NCBI GenBank assembly: GCA_004123355.1
Contig: SCHM01000002.1
Coordinates: forward strand, 9,831,569 to 9,895,568
Source of the DNA: Amphirosellinia nigrospora
Taxonomy: Eukaryota; Ascomycota; Sordariomycetes; Xylariales; Xylariaceae
Length of the DNA stretch: 64,000 nucleotides
Direction of reading: 5' to 3'
In this document: positions 24,501 through 34,017 of the stretch, in pieces
Numbering within the stretch: the first letter of the stretch is position 1
How the letters are laid out: each line of letters opens with the position of its first letter
Made by a program: the position numbers and the translations under genes
The notes under the pieces: generated by a model
Seen by the model: the letters and a program-made list of their open reading frames with translations, nothing else
Database searches by the model: none
Told to the model about the DNA's origin: nothing

Positions 24501-24933
24501 GTAACGCCTTTTGCACCATTATAGTCCCCTATTTTTTCTCGATCTTATGTTTTTATATAGCCCACGTCATATCCATGTGATTGATAGATAAGTGTTGGGG
24601 ATACCAAGACCACAGGGAACCGGTTACCCCAACGAGACATTCCTAACAGTGAAACTGGCCAACCCCGCAGTTCACCTTTATCTTGGATAACGAGTGGGAG
24701 GTTGGCGATGAATAATTAGTAGATCTGTCGCGTGGGAGATAGCAAGGCAAGGAGAACCCTTAAAGCTGCTCAAGCTACGCTACTACACATAGTTATCCAC
24801 CTTCACTACGTCAACATTGTTATCAATTGAGCTCCGTCTGACCCTAACTCCCTTAGTCACTCTACCCCCTAATTATCAGCTTTGGATCGGAACTGAGTTT
24901 GTGATTCGTATATCATCTTCCTAGGTTTTCGAA
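24501..24933. other. Intergenic, promoter of the deacetylase gene
   Basis: No remaining dehydrogenase sequence was recognised here. It presumably carries the promoter of the deacetylase gene starting at 24934. Confidence 0.45.
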
Positions 24934-25974
24934 ATGGGCAAGAAGCGTGTTCTCATCAGCTATGGTGTCGATGTCGACGCCGTTGCCGGCTGGCTGGGGT
25001 CTTATGGAGGTGACGAGTCCACGAGCGACATCAGTAGAGGTGAGTGGGAGTAGGGTCCTACTTCTTATAGAATAATGAATCCAACTAGGGCATGCAAGTG
25101 ATTCTGATTGAACGTGGCGACACTTAGGGTTGTTCGCCGGCACCATCGGGGTTCAGCGTCTGCTCAAGCTATTTAAGAAATATGACATGAAGACCACCTG
25201 GTTCATACCAGGCCATAGCTTAGAGACCTTCCCGGAGGATATGGCGGCCGTTCGAGATGCGGGTCACGAAATCGGATTACACGGATATTCTCACGAGAAC
25301 CCATCCGACATGAGCATTGAGCAGCAGAGAGACGTGCTCGATAAGACGTACAAGATGCTCACAGAGTTCGCTGGCAAGCCGCCGCGAGGAAGTGTTGCTC
25401 CCTGGTGGGAATGCAGCAAGGAAGGCGGGCAGCTGCTGCTGGATCGCGGCATCGAATACGACCACTCGATGAGCCATCATGACTGCCAGCCGTATTACTT
25501 GCGCACTGGTGATACGTGGACCAAGATCGATTATACGCAGAAGGCGGAGACGTGGATGAAGCCTCTCGTGAAAGGACAGGAGACGGGCCTGGTAGAGATA
25601 CCGGCCAGTTGGTACCTGGACGATCTACCGCCGATGATGTTCATCAAATCTGCCCCGAATAGCCATGGCTTCGTCAATCCACGGGATATCGAGGATCTTT
25701 GGAGGGATCAGTTTGATTACTGCTATCGGGAATACGACGAGTTCATCCTCCCTATCACCATCCACCCTGATGTGTCTGGCCGACCTCAGGTTCTACTGAT
25801 GCATGAAAGGTAAGTAGAGGATCGGAATAAGACGCTCCCTTGGAACTATATACTGATGACAAACCCTCTAGACTTATCGAACATTTCAAGAAGCATGAGG
25901 GAGTAGAGTTCGTTACAATGGAGCAGATTTGCGACGAGTTCAAGAGCAAGAATACCCAGCTCCGGGCGCAGTGA
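24934..25974 (+). CDS. Polysaccharide deacetylase (NodB-homology) family protein
   Basis: Metal-dependent carbohydrate esterase fold (CE4/NodB) that removes acyl groups from N-acetylated sugars or related amides. The intact model has three exons: 24934-25039, 25128-25809 and 25872-25974, with introns 25040-25127 (GTGAGT, TTAG) and 25810-25871 (GTAAGT, CTAG), both in consistent phase. Motifs: the Asp motif near the N-terminus ([11 protein letters not shown]), [17 protein letters not shown], the metal-binding motif [14 protein letters not shown] (HxxxH type), the arginine-containing RGSVAPWWE block, and a C-terminal [20 protein letters not shown] strand-histidine block. There is no signal peptide, so it is probably cytosolic. 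This resembles the PuuE/HpPgdA-like subgroup more than secreted chitin deacetylases; the substrate is not determined. No frame break, unlike most neighbours. Confidence 0.88.
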
Positions 25975-26281
25975 TGCCAGCTCAGGTTGGTGCTGTGTAA
26001 TGAATGCCAATATCCCCTATCTTTTTCCTACTAATACGGACATACCGTATCTTTATTTCGACGGAGCAGGGAGGATGAGAGCTGAATTACAGACAATCCT
26101 CAAGTACAAGTCCTCCATCGTCCAAGACGATGAATCTAATAAATAGATAATACCGTATTAACTTATAATACGCTTTACTGCGATTAAGTAACTTCGTTTA
26201 TGTACTATCAAATGCCACTTAAATCGCAACCTCGGTTCAACACCAGAGTTTAACAACCTGCAGCACAGATGCCAGCCCGTG
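25975..26281. other. Short intergenic region
   Basis: AT-rich 3' flank of the deacetylase gene and promoter of the thioesterase gene. An ATG at 26269 is out of frame with the latter. Confidence 0.45.
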
Positions 26282-27280
26282 ATGCTCCGATCATCGCAGC
26301 GTCTGTGTCGTCAGGCCCTGGCCAGGCCAATCGGCCGGTCATTATTATGTGAAGGCACTTCGTCGGGCTCTTTGCGCGCACCAATAATAGCACAGGCCCG
26401 GCAGTTTGCAACATCCCACTTGCGCCTCGCCGAACCGTCCAAACCACCACCACAAGCGGATACCGCTCCCATCCTCGTAGCAACGACAAAGATACGGCCC
26501 CAAGATGTCTCGCCAACGCCCAGTCCTAGTCCTAGTCCCCAACCGCCCAACCGATCGCGGAGGCGCGGCCTCTACTACGCAACGCTCTTCATCTTCCTCG
26601 GCACCGCAACGGGGACGCTCGCGCGCCTAACCCTCGCACCACCGGCCCTGCCCGCCCCCGGCTCCGACCAGGACCTCTATCTCCAGCAGAAGATCCAGGC
26701 GCGGGGCGCCGCGCTGCCCATCGTGCAGCAGCTCTCGGCGGACCCGTCCTGGACGTCCTGGGAGGCGTACGCCGGCATCTCCTCGACCGCGTCGCCGGAC
26801 CATCCGCGGGGCCTGTCGGCGGCGCAGTCGCGCATCACCTCGGGCCCCATGTCCGGGTCCTCGGGGCTCGCGTTCCAGCGCATCTTCCACAACGCGGCCA
26901 CGGGCGAGGTCGTGACGGTCGTCTACTTCGGCGCCGGCGTCGCGGGCTGGCCCGGCGTCGTGCACGGCGGCGCCCTGGCCACGGTGCTGGACGAGTCCCT
27001 CGGCCGCTGCGCCATCCTCCGCTTCCCGAGCCGCACCGGCGTCACCGCGAACCTCGAGCTGCAGTACCGCGCCCCGACCCTGACCAACAACTTCTACGTC
27101 ATCCGGGCGCGGCCCGTCGCCAGCCCAGACGACGATGTCGTGGGCAAGGATGGCGTAAGGAAGGGTGATCGCAAGCTGTGGGTGAACGGCACGCTCGAGA
27201 CGGACAAGGGCAAGATCGCCGTCGAGACGAAGGGATTGTTCGTGGTGCCGAGAGGATACAAAGCTACGGCCACTTGTTGA
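26282..27280 (+). CDS. Hot-dog fold thioesterase, probably mitochondrial membrane-anchored
   Basis: Single intact exon of 332 codons, unusually GC-rich from 26570 on. The N-terminus is Arg/Ser-rich without acidic residues (MLRSSQRLCRQALARPIGRS), as in mitochondrial presequences. A Pro/Ser linker follows, then one hydrophobic segment (residues about 98-118, YYATLFIFLGTATGTLARLTL). The C-terminal half carries the 4HBT/PaaI-type signature VVHGGALATVLDESLGRCAI (HGG at about residues 228-230, DES at 237-239), followed by TANLELQYRAPTLTNNFYVI, matching the strand pattern of acyl-CoA thioesterases. It belongs with fungal mitochondrial proteins of the FMP10/UPF0644 kind. The substrate is unknown. The start is the first in-frame ATG; an in-frame GTG precedes it. 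Confidence 0.85.
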   Translation: MLRSSQRLCRQALARPIGRSLLCEGTSSGSLRAPIIAQARQFATSHLRLAEPSKPPPQADTAPILVATTKIRPQDVSPTPSPSPSPQPPNRSRRRGLYYATLFIFLGTATGTLARLTLAPPALPAPGSDQDLYLQQKIQARGAALPIVQQLSADPSWTSWEAYAGISSTASPDHPRGLSAAQSRITSGPMSGSSGLAFQRIFHNAATGEVVTVVYFGAGVAGWPGVVHGGALATVLDESLGRCAILRFPSRTGVTANLELQYRAPTLTNNFYVIRARPVASPDDDVVGKDGVRKGDRKLWVNGTLETDKGKIAVETKGLFVVPRGYKATATC

Positions 27281-27876
27281 AGGATTTGAACTTGTCGATA
27301 CTACATTTAAGACTAAACAAACTGTAAAGTAGAGGGCAGGTTTGCGTGTCCACGGGGTATGTTGGTCATGGAAGGCATTGAATAGCGCAGCTTTGCATCT
27401 AATGGCATCAAGGGAAGCGTGTATTCATTTTTAGATGAACCGTCCGCAATAGAGATTAAATCAGTGTGCTTAGATTGATCGAAGTGTTAGCTCATATGCA
27501 AAATCTCGTTTGGAACTTCTCGAGCGTCGCAATTCTTCACCATGGGCGGTTTTTTGCGCAGCCTCGCATTTGATTCGATGACGTGTGCGTGCGTATGTCA
27601 AAGTCGCAACACCTCTCGAAATTGAAGTAGGTTGGCAAACACTTTTGATTGGAATAGATTATACACCTTTTTCTTTTTTTCTTTTGTTCTATGGTCCTGT
27701 GTAGCCCATACATATCCATCTGATATCGGAACACGGCTTCCGAGCTAGTCTAATTGTTTTTGTTTAGATACAACCAAAAGTACACTCTTGCTGACCATTA
27801 ATCATTAAATTCGAAATGTAAGCGCTAAAAAAATAGTGAGCACCGCTCTAAAAAACCGAGCTCAGTAGAAAAACTG
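27281..27876. other. Intergenic region, thioesterase to cry-DASH
   Basis: AT-rich sequence with no supported ORF, between the 3' ends of two convergent genes. Confidence 0.5.
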
Positions 27877-30020
27877 TCACAAGTTGAAAGACAGACAGAT
27901 ACCCTGCTTGTTAGGCGCGGGCCAATCTGTGACCATGGGTGGTGTTGGTGTTGGTGTTGGTGCTGGTGTTGTTGGTGGTGTGGTGGTGGGGGTGGAGGAT
28001 TCGCGTATGGTTGTTGCAACCACCACGACCACCCCCCTGGTGTACCCTCTCCTAGGACCGCCAGGATGACCCCCTAAAGCCTCCCCCATATCCCCGTCCG
28101 CCTCCACGAGGGCACCGCGGGGATTGGTAGGGGGGTTAGGCGTCGGGTATGTCCTTTGCGGTTGCGGAGTTGACTGTTGCTCCTGAGGCGTTGTCGGTTT
28201 CGAGCTGGAAGAACTGGTCCCATCGCCGCGACCTTGTCCATCGCCACGACCTTGTCCACGTCTACGGAGAAAAGGCCGTCGAGTAGACTTCGGCTTCCCT
28301 CGACGGAGAAATCAATCTTCTTTACCGGGTCTCGGCCATGGGGAGTCCGACCAGGCCGAACGCTCCCAGTCTTCCTTCGGCGTCGTCCAGGGCTGGAACA
28401 GGTTCTCGAGCTTCTCGACCTTGCGGATCTCGGGCACCCAGCATCTGACGTAGTCGCCATTCTTATCGTAGTCGAACGCCTGCTTCACGGGGTTGAAGAT
28501 GCGCGCCTCGCCCCGAGGATCGTTGCCCACGCCCGCAACGTACTGCCAGTTCGACCAGTTCGAAGTTGACGTCGTAGTCGACGAGCATAAACTCGTACAC
28601 TCGGCGCCATAACGCCAGTCGATGTTGAGATGCTTAGTGAGGAAACTGCCGACGTTCTGCCGTGCCCGGTTGGACGTATACCCCGTGTGTATCAACTCTC
28701 GCGACGACGCGTCGATGAGGCTCTGACGGTCGTACCCTCGAGAATCCGCTTCATAATGGTAGTGACCTCATCAACCGATTCTGACTGAATTCCTGCGAGA
28801 TTATCGTCTTCACGCGCCGTTTTCCACTTATGGGGTGGTCGTTCCTAAACCGGAGCGATAGAAGAGCTTGGCTCGAAACTTTCGAGTACAGAGCCTCATA
28901 TAGTCACGCCAGAGCAGCTCGAACGAATAGCCTTAGTCCCTCGTTTTCTCCTTGACCATATTCCTCCGTCTCTGCGTACTTCTGGTCTGTTCCATTTTCG
29001 AAATGCAAGAGTTCTTCATGTATCTGACGAGCAGTGATGCATCCTTGGGAAAGGTAAGCTGACAGTTTAGTGCTATAATCTATACCAAGTAACCCATTGC
29101 GTGAAGTTTTGTACAATGAGGCAGTGCCTGACTTGATCAAATAAGTCAGTCGGTTCAAAGCATTGTCCTCGCCGCCGCGGAAAGGATGAGCAGATTTGCC
29201 TTCCTCAAAACCGGTAACTTTCGGAAGCTCAGACTCGACAGGACGAAGCAGGGCTGCCTCGAATACCTCAAGAGACAATGGAATCTCGAAAGGATGGGGC
29301 TGGCCCGGTATCTGAGAGCTCTCCAAGGCCTTAGGAAGAGACCTATCTGATGGTCGGGTTTCGTGGAACGCGGACGTTCTTTCAACGGCTCGTTCATCTT
29401 ACGGTACGTTGTAAATACATCTGGAAGATCTTGAGGGCATTCCAGCTTTACATCTCGACTAACAAGACAACACGTCAGCTTTTTTACTATAGGAGCACTG
29501 ATCGGTTCACTTACTCGTCGATGAAGTATTTTTCATCTACCCATTTTTGAAGGTCGATGCCAAGAGTCGAGCAGGCTTCGGCCACATTCTTCTCATCCCG
29601 CTCCTCCTCAAACCCTTCTTCTCCAATCATCCAGACTGCTCCTACTTTGTGCTGATGTTGCCGAAGACCTTTGACTAAATCATTTAGGACCTCTTCAGGT
29701 CGCCCGATACGAATAGTCAAATCGCTTCCCAGCTTTGTAAGATTTTCTTTCATATTCCAAAGTGACTGTGCCATGAACCGAGCCCGGTGAGGCCCACACC
29801 TCCAGAAGCGGGCAACCTCACTTCTGGCTTCGGGGAAGGGAGACACCTCGCCATCCTTAAGGAACCCGGACACCTCTATTTGATAGGGGGGAATGATATG
29901 CACAGGAAGAAGATGTGTAAATCCGTGGTCGTTAGATGACGCGAGACGGTGAAGAATTGGATTGTCTCCAACACGTAAGTCGTGCCGCACGATGTATATC
30001 AAGACGTTCGTGTCCTGCAT
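27877..30020 (-). CDS. Cryptochrome DASH (several frame breaks, low-complexity C-terminus)
   Basis: Blue-light/UV-A flavoprotein of the photolyase superfamily; cry-DASH members bind FAD and a folate and can repair CPDs in single-stranded DNA. The N-terminal photolyase domain starts MQDTNVLIYIVRHDLRVGDN (ATG at 30020). An intron at 29459-29514 (GTAAGT; CTGACG branch point; TTAG) joins KYFID to DRDVKLECPQDLPDVFTTYR. FAD-domain blocks follow: GGEDNALNRLTYLIKSG, LGIDYSTKLSAYLSQGCITA, LLWRDYMRLCTRKFRAKLFY, TGYTSNRARQNVGSFLTKHL, NWSNWQYVAGVGNDPRGEAR and YVRCWVPEIRKVEKL, all diagnostic of cry-DASH. The last 150 or so residues are low-complexity (Gly/Arg-rich, then His/Gln/Thr-rich depending on frame), as in other ascomycete cry-DASH proteins. 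Single-base losses fall near 29345, 28915, 28855, 28720, 28590 and 28360, so the exact C-terminus is uncertain. The frame stays open upstream to 30368, so a longer N-terminus cannot be excluded. Confidence 0.92.
27935..27995 (+). repeat. GGTGTT-type imperfect minisatellite inside the cry-DASH 3' end
   Basis: Imperfect tandem GGTGTT/GGTGGT hexamers on the plus strand, i.e. ACC/AAC/CAC codon-type repeats on the coding (minus) strand. They encode Thr/Pro, His/Gln or Asn/Thr repeats depending on frame, and probably vary in length between strains. Confidence 0.7.
29459..29514 (-). other. Intron of cry-DASH
   Basis: 56-bp intron with GTAAGT donor at 29514, CTGACG branch point and TTAG acceptor at 29459. 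Phase is kept between YFID and DRDV. Confidence 0.85.
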
Positions 30021-30292
30021 GCTTCCTAGGGTATATGACGTATACCGAGGGTAGCTTGAGAACTTTAAGTTGGCCGCAGATCGCTGATTTGGTGTATGTT
30101 GTTTATACAGTTGATAGAAAACGGAACCCGCTTGAAGTCGAAGAGTTTCTAACCTCGGACCAGGACGACAATTTAACTTGTGCAGCATGTATTCTGCCAG
30201 CAGTAAGAAGTAAATGACACACAAGAGTGTGGCGAGTGGTTCAAGCCGGCGAGGTTTGATTGGCGAAAGTATAACTAAACATCGAAGCTCAC

Positions 30293-30298
30293 GATCGA
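30293..30298 (+). promoter_or_regulatory. GATCGA motif upstream of cry-DASH
   Basis: Single GATCGA hexamer 273 bp upstream of the proposed cry-DASH ATG. It is a candidate light-response element by analogy to Neurospora White Collar sites; one hexamer alone is weak evidence. Confidence 0.2.
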
Positions 30299-32757
30299 AT
30301 GACGCAAAAACGAATGCAGCAGCCGATGCAGGAAATAGCGCGGCTGGTCTTAAACGACGGGAGAGCAACTACCTATGTGTTCGGCGTGAGAACGGAGCTG
30401 CGATCACCACGGCTTCAACAGGCGTGTAATGGGGCGATGGCAACCGGCATACACTTCGGGTGCGGTATTCTAGATTTGGATTAGCACACGGAACCATTTT
30501 ATCATAGTTTTCGTTTGCAGAGGCGAATGGGCAAAATAGCGGGCGGAGGGACGGGGATTGCATGTTGATGGTTTGCGGCTTCAATTATCACTACCAGATT
30601 CCGTTGTGTCATAGTTGTATTATTTGATGGGGCCGGGCGTAGTCTCACCACGATATGTTATATATGAGCGTCGATAGCTGTAATCGGATGCGTCATCAGA
30701 CGGTAGAAACGAGGGTATAGCCGCTAACGAAGCACACAAGATAAGAACGAGCCGTTGAGCCAGTCGACCGAGCGAGCTGATGTTGGCTTGATGGTGCCTT
30801 AGATGACAACTGAGATATACATGCACAACGCTAAGTGTACTGCGTATCGATGCTGTATATTGATCTAGAAGGGTAAAAAGAAGGCGAAAAGAGAAGAGTG
30901 AGATCTATGACGAAACTTCCTCTTCCACGTTCTCCTGTTCGTCGTTTTGTGAGGTTCCGCCATATTGGAAATCGGCTCGTGGGCTGGAATGGCCATATAA
31001 GAAGCGTGTTGTGTCCGTTGCCCTGAGCTTATTTTGGAGGGCCGATTCGCGATTCGGTCGCAGGATCTGGAGATCGGGAATCAAGATCGGGCTGGGTGTC
31101 AGAGGGGGGTCTCATAGGGTTATTGAGAAACGAACCCTGTCCACTTTGTGACGTCGCCCGTAGAATAGGCAGGTCTAGTCACCATGCCTGTTCGTCTCCC
31201 ACGTGCCATCTCCTTTCTTTTTATTTCCGTGATATTTTCAATCCGGGTAGTATGGCACGCCCCGTAGACTGTCCGATAATTAAAAAACACGATCGTCGCA
31301 CTGCGAATTTATACTTTGGCTTAGTGGCACAGGCTTCTCATCGGCATACGTATCGAGTGTGACCGTCGAAGCCAGTAGGCACTGAATGGCCAAATTCGGA
31401 ACACATGGGAATCGACATATGGTAATGAGGTAATACTATAGATGCATCATGCAGGGACTTTTTAGTGTGCTTTAGGTATGCCAAGTGCGGTAACCCACGA
31501 GGACACTGTACACTATTCAGGTAAGGCACTAAATGCTAAGGTAGGCGAGATGTGTGGCGGCCGTTGGCGTACGGTATTGCGTCGAAGCTGCTGGGCTAAT
31601 TATACGATAATTCTCATTCTAGTGTAGTGTGTCATCGGTTTCTAGTGCTTTACTGGTTTCAACTTCTAAATTTAGGTCAGGTTGGGGGTATATAGATATA
31701 GGTACAGTATTTACAAAACATTGCCAATATCGTATAACTGCACCAGTACAACATAAGACATCCAATCCCATGTCTCTCTCTTCCCTAATGTCTTAAGCAG
31801 TTCCTGCATGACGCTACACTTGCTTGGCTGCTCTGGGCAATACTACGATGGGGTGGGAGTCTGGCCAGAAGAGAATCTGGAGTAGGGTCTAGACAACCTC
31901 CTAACCACCACCCTGGCGGATAGGGCAGAGGCTATACCCTAGAGAGAATAGATCAGCAGCATAGTCAAGACATGCAGAAGATTTTCCATCGTGACTCGTG
32001 ATTGCTCAATTGACTTCATTTCAGGATTCAGGTTACTCAGTAAGGAGTATCTTGACGATATTTGAACAAGGAAGGATTATTGTGCTTACTCGCCTACACC
32101 GTTTTGTTCGCTTTGTGGGGCGCTTGAGGATTAAGCGCAATATATCCGGTCGACGAGAGCGTCTATCACTCACTAATACAGTAGGTCTTTTTTTGTTTAA
32201 TAATCTTATGTCCAGACATTCGAGTCAAAATGGTGGATGTCCCAATCCTCCATCCCCACTCCTATATTCCGCTCTGGACCGCCGCCGGAATAGTGGCGTT
32301 AATTAGTAAGTTCAACAACGAATCCAGGACTAGAGTTAGCGGCCGTCCCGTGTTGATGAATTGATCTTTGGCATGGCTACGTAGTCTATATCATGCGGCT
32401 GACACGAACGGCCTGATCTCGAACCCCACGAACTATACTGGTTGGTGTCTCAGCTATACGTACACTACTGATACGTCCCTTGACACCCAGAGTAGGGACG
32501 GCTCTACCTGTATAGTAGGACACCCTATTGCGACCTGCGGTGGTGAGATGAGAACAAGGTTTTGTATTCGTTAGATTCTTAGGCGTGTTCTTTAACAAGG
32601 CTCTGATTGTTGATAATTCCGATTGCCCGGGTAAATGAGTGATGTCAGTTATGAAGTGTTCGCGGGGCCATTCCACCGCTCCATGCCACCTCAGTGGTCA
32701 AGATAGCCGCCGAGGCAACCGTTTCCTAGTATTAGGGATCTAGCGGAGGACGCGGAG

Positions 32758-32885
32758 GACGGCCTCTGTGCATTTAAGTTGGAGCCGGCTTTATTGCACG
32801 TGTCGCAACTTAGATGGGGATGACGGCCTCTGTGCATTTAAGTTGGAGCCGGCTTTATTGCACGTGTCGCAACTTAGATGGGATG
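32758..32885 (+). repeat. 64-bp tandem duplication
   Basis: A unit beginning GACGGCCTCTGTGCATTTAA at 32758 is repeated starting at 32822. The two copies are identical over about 60 bp, differing only in the GGGG/GGG run at the unit end. There is no terminal inverted repeat and no coding content. Confidence 0.9.
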
Positions 32886-33250
32886 ACGCGATTCGGCGAT
32901 GAGAGCTAGTTTGTATGGGTAAGAATGGAACCGGCATGGCCGTCGAGTTGCCTCATGGCGGCATCGCGCCAAAGACAACTTGTGTGGCTCGGCAGGACTC
33001 ATGATGGGCCTAGAATGTGGCTTGCACGCTCTCTCTGATGGATCCCATCGCTGGATGCCTCCCGGACTTACTCCGACTTGGTTAGGATGGCATCCAAAAA
33101 AGGAATAGACGTCCACATAGTGCTCCCATCAACATGGTAGCTATTCCCAATAGGGTAATTCCAAGCCAACCACCAACCAACTTGAGGGCTCCCACTGGAC
33201 CGCTGGGAGAGGACCCAGCTGAAAATATCATTACATTGGAGATGGATCCC

Positions 33251-33285
33251 TGGGTCCCTGTCCTTGGGTCCTTGGGTCCTTGGGC
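33251..33285 (+). repeat. Short GGGTCCTT-type repeat
   Basis: About four imperfect copies of an 8-mer of the form TGGGTCCT in non-coding sequence. Confidence 0.6.
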
Positions 33286-34017
33286 GACGCGAGCGGCTCC
33301 TACCCGGTCGCCAATATTTTCTTGATCCCTAAGGTATTTCTCCCCTTATTACTTACCTATTCCATTATTATCTTACATACCTAGCACTAACGAGCGAGAC
33401 CCGCGCGCGTGTTGATGAGGCTGAAGGGCTTCCGTCTCCAAACCAAAGTTCAACGTCATCCCATCAATCCTCACTCATTGCGAACTGATTATGTCTGCGG
33501 CCGACTCCTTGCGAGCGCGCCATCGCTAATCACAGTGAGCGCAGTGGTGGCAGTTGTCGCCGTCACTGTCACTGTCCCTGTCAGCGCCCCATTATAATAG
33601 AGTAGAGACAGAGGCCGCCGGCGACTATCGTCGGTCTCATCCTGGCATTTTCCTCTGGGTCACAAGCGGAAATAGGAAGGTAGAGAACGCCTTGCTCACT
33701 TACTTGTTGGCTGCACGTTCGCTTTTGTGGTACTCACTCACTCACTCGGTCACGACGCGCACCATACCGGGAGTCACGTCCTTCCTTCGAGAGTCATTCA
33801 AATATCAAATACCTCAATCTCATTCACGAATCCCGCCAGGCGCCTGTTCGTCATTCGGTCTGTCTCATCCGGACAGTCAGGCGAACTTCATATTAAGTCG
33901 TTTCTGGACAAAGGTATCAATAGATCAGCTGGGGTTAACCACGGGAGTCAACCTTGGCATTGTGCAAGCATCTCCGTCCCGCACCTCGAGAGCTTTGACT
34001 CTCGCTAAGCTCATCCT

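Larger units (their letters stand above)
30021..34017. other. Long intergenic region, no supported gene
   Basis: The first 350 bp are cry-DASH upstream sequence, including a GATCGA site at 30293-30298. The rest has only short ORFs without domains. It contains a 64-bp exact-type tandem duplication at 32758-32885, a short GGGTCCTT repeat at about 33251-33285, and a CT-rich stretch before the next gene. Confidence 0.5.

Noticed and set aside
27935-27995. Regular GGTGTT repeats, considered as a CRISPR-like array
   Set aside because: Units are 6 bp with no spacers, and they fall in the 3' end of a eukaryotic gene.
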